From assembly GCA_903921605.1 (NCBI GenBank), contig CAIXQV010000601.1, positions 1 to 32,007 of the forward strand: a stretch of DNA of 32,007 nucleotides, written 5' to 3'. Position 1 is the stretch's first letter, and every line of letters starts with the position of its first letter. Made by a program: the position numbers and the translations under genes. Shown in pieces: positions 30,681-32,007 of the stretch. The notes under the pieces are model-generated. The model was given only the letters and a program-made list of their open reading frames with translations. It searched no databases and was not told the DNA's origin. This DNA is from an uncultured Planctomycetaceae bacterium (GTDB lineage: Bacteria; Planctomycetota; Planctomycetia; Planctomycetales; Planctomycetaceae).

Positions 30681-32007
30681 TCATCGCAGTCCGCAGGCTT
30701 TCAGAAACTTCTCTTCAAACTGAGGATCGGGCATCAGGCACGGATGTTTGTACTGCTCCGCGCTGCCTCCGGAACCGGATTGACGCAAATTTGTGAATGA
30801 CTTCCATGCATCCGGAGACAGCTCCTGAACGCGGATCATCTGCAGCCGTCCGGTGTGGCGTTTCTCACCATATTCAACGTTTCTGCGACAAAGATCTTCG
30901 TCCACCGCTATCGCGAACTCGCTCTGCACATTGTTCTGAGCGGTCAAAGCAAGCGGCCCGCGTCCAACCCCATCACTTCCGCCAGAATCTCTCGCTGCGA
31001 TGGCAGCCGCGCGATGATTCGCAGGGTTATTGCTCAGTCGTCCCACATAAAGAGTATACCCCGGTGGTTCTCCCCAGCACGGCGTCAGCGTGTAGATCTG
31101 AGGACTGAAGCCGGTCAGAGTGCACGCGGTTCGCACGGACTCCACGACCTGTGACTCAGCAATCTTTTCTCCAGTGATACTGGAGATATGCGCGCCTTTG
31201 TGGCGGAACTCAAGGATCGGAGTGCTGCCATAAAAGCCGACGCAGCGTACTACGTCCTGAATGTTGTAACGATACAACCCGGAGCTGGTCGTCAGCAGAA
31301 TAAAATACTCACGCCCTTCTTCCAGTTCATGGGCTTCCAGAACAACTGGCTGAGTCGACTCTGATTCTCCGACCGGAATAAACTCAAAGAAGTGGGTTTG
31401 AACTTCAAGGATGCCGGCGGAACTGTTGTCTTCCAGAGGAAGTGTCATTCGCCCTTCGCTGGCATGCAGTCCATGGTCACGGACAGGCACATCATCAAAT
31501 TGCTGTTTCAGGCGAGGAATATAGGCGGCCGCACTTCCGCCGCACCACACCCCAAGCACTCCCAGCATTGGCCAGCATGATCGTGGGCGAAAGCCACCGT
31601 GCTCATGAACGATACTCTCAAGGACACTGGCTCGCTCACGATTCGCCCTCAGGCGTTTTCGCATGAGACCACGAACAGACTCGGGCAGCTGACAGCCACT
31701 GAGACCACCATCGCGAATGTCACGAATCAATGACTCCGCATGCTGATTGGCGTGATCCAGCAACTGCAGCAACGTACTGGGATTTGCAGTAATCAGCATC
31801 CCGACATAAGGATCAGCCAACGCCATTCGGAGAATTGTATAGCGTTTGGCTTCGGCGTCACCAATTTCTGCCACAGCCGAAGGAACCGTATACAACGTAC
31901 GGACGATGGTGCTCTGCATGGCGGCGACCAGTCCGCTGATGTTGCCGCACGGAGTCCCGCCCGGCGTCGCAAATCTGCGATGACTGCTGCTGATCTGAAC
32001 GATGTTC
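30681..32007 (-). CDS. GH3-family (auxin-responsive GH3-like) protein, 5' end beyond the window
   Basis: The open frame continues to the window edge, so at least 442 residues are present and the N-terminus is missing. It matches the GH3 family of adenylate-forming acyl-amido synthetases. Visible blocks are the A-S-E-G motif in 'DHGLHASEGRMTLPLED', 'SSGLYRYNIQDVVRCVGFYG', which corresponds to the family's Y-R-x-G-D-V-V motif, and 'ITGEKIAESQVVESV', near the ATP-binding hinge. The N-terminal phosphate-binding S-S-G-T-T motif must lie outside the window. Bacterial relatives are poorly characterised; the plant enzymes join amino acids to acyl hormones. The gene ends 145 nt before the membrane-protein gene on the same strand. 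An internal ATG at 31919 is not the real start. Confidence 0.9.
   Translation of the reverse strand, partial: NIVQISSSHRRFATPGGTPCGNISGLVAAMQSTIVRTLYTVPSAVAEIGDAEAKRYTILRMALADPYVGMLITANPSTLLQLLDHANQHAESLIRDIRDGGLSGCQLPESVRGLMRKRLRANRERASVLESIVHEHGGFRPRSCWPMLGVLGVWCGGSAAAYIPRLKQQFDDVPVRDHGLHASEGRMTLPLEDNSSAGILEVQTHFFEFIPVGESESTQPVVLEAHELEEGREYFILLTTSSGLYRYNIQDVVRCVGFYGSTPILEFRHKGAHISSITGEKIAESQVVESVRTACTLTGFSPQIYTLTPCWGEPPGYTLYVGRLSNNPANHRAAAIAARDSGGSDGVGRGPLALTAQNNVQSEFAIAVDEDLCRRNVEYGEKRHTGRLQMIRVQELSPDAWKSFTNLRQSGSGGSAEQYKHPCLMPDPQFEEKFLKACGLR

Overview
The window looks like chromosomal DNA from a planctomycete (Planctomycetota). The evidence is the gene content: two DUF1501 proteins with Tat-type leaders, a secreted PQQ-type beta-propeller starting W-PGWRGPHGNG, a TIGR02999-type ECF sigma factor next to a large membrane-bound Ser/Thr kinase, a YhaN-like ATPase carrying DUF4332-type domains, and many lineage-type secreted hypotheticals. 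No tRNA, rRNA or CRISPR array was seen.

Left half (1-15,317), all on the + strand. A hairpin-repeat region (1-490) precedes two paralogous DUF1501 genes. Then come two non-coding stretches around a 67-residue conserved-looking small protein, with a cluster of four hairpins at 4303-4448. Next are a Gfo/Idh/MocA oxidoreductase, a membrane protein with a His-rich tail and a terminator. A secreted beta-propeller protein and an S9D-like peptidase are adjacent and probably co-transcribed. A small secreted hypothetical, a secreted metallophosphoesterase, a YkgJ-type Cys-cluster protein, a secreted hypothetical and rpmA (L27, without rplU beside it) follow.

Middle (15,382-20,944), - strand. The order of transcription is a Ser/Thr kinase whose reading frame breaks near 19,170, a ~230 bp non-autonomous element, a full ~1 kb element encoding an unusual two-domain Y1 (HUH) transposase, and the ECF sigma gene. 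Both elements are bounded by short hairpins of one family, with a GG-CTYGN-CC core.

Right half (21,123-32,007), mostly - strand. It holds a CtBP-like 2-hydroxyacid dehydrogenase, one + strand secreted hypothetical, a 41-bp-arm inverted repeat, and a two-gene unit resembling YhaO-YhaN (SbcD/SbcC, Mre11/Rad50-like). In that unit the nuclease subunit has lost nearly all metal-binding motif residues, and the ATPase has a non-canonical signature motif and two C-terminal DUF4332-like domains. Upstream are a Hal2/CysQ-type bisphosphate nucleotidase, a membrane protein with a Pro-rich linker, and a GH3-family protein cut by the window end.

The best candidates for something undescribed are (i) the ATPase/pseudonuclease pair at 22.9-27.4 kb, and (ii) the transposase at 16.1-17.0 kb, in which the HUH motif and the catalytic-type Tyr appear to sit in different halves of one fused chain, together with its hairpin-bounded elements. 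All assignments come from reading the sequence; no database search was run.
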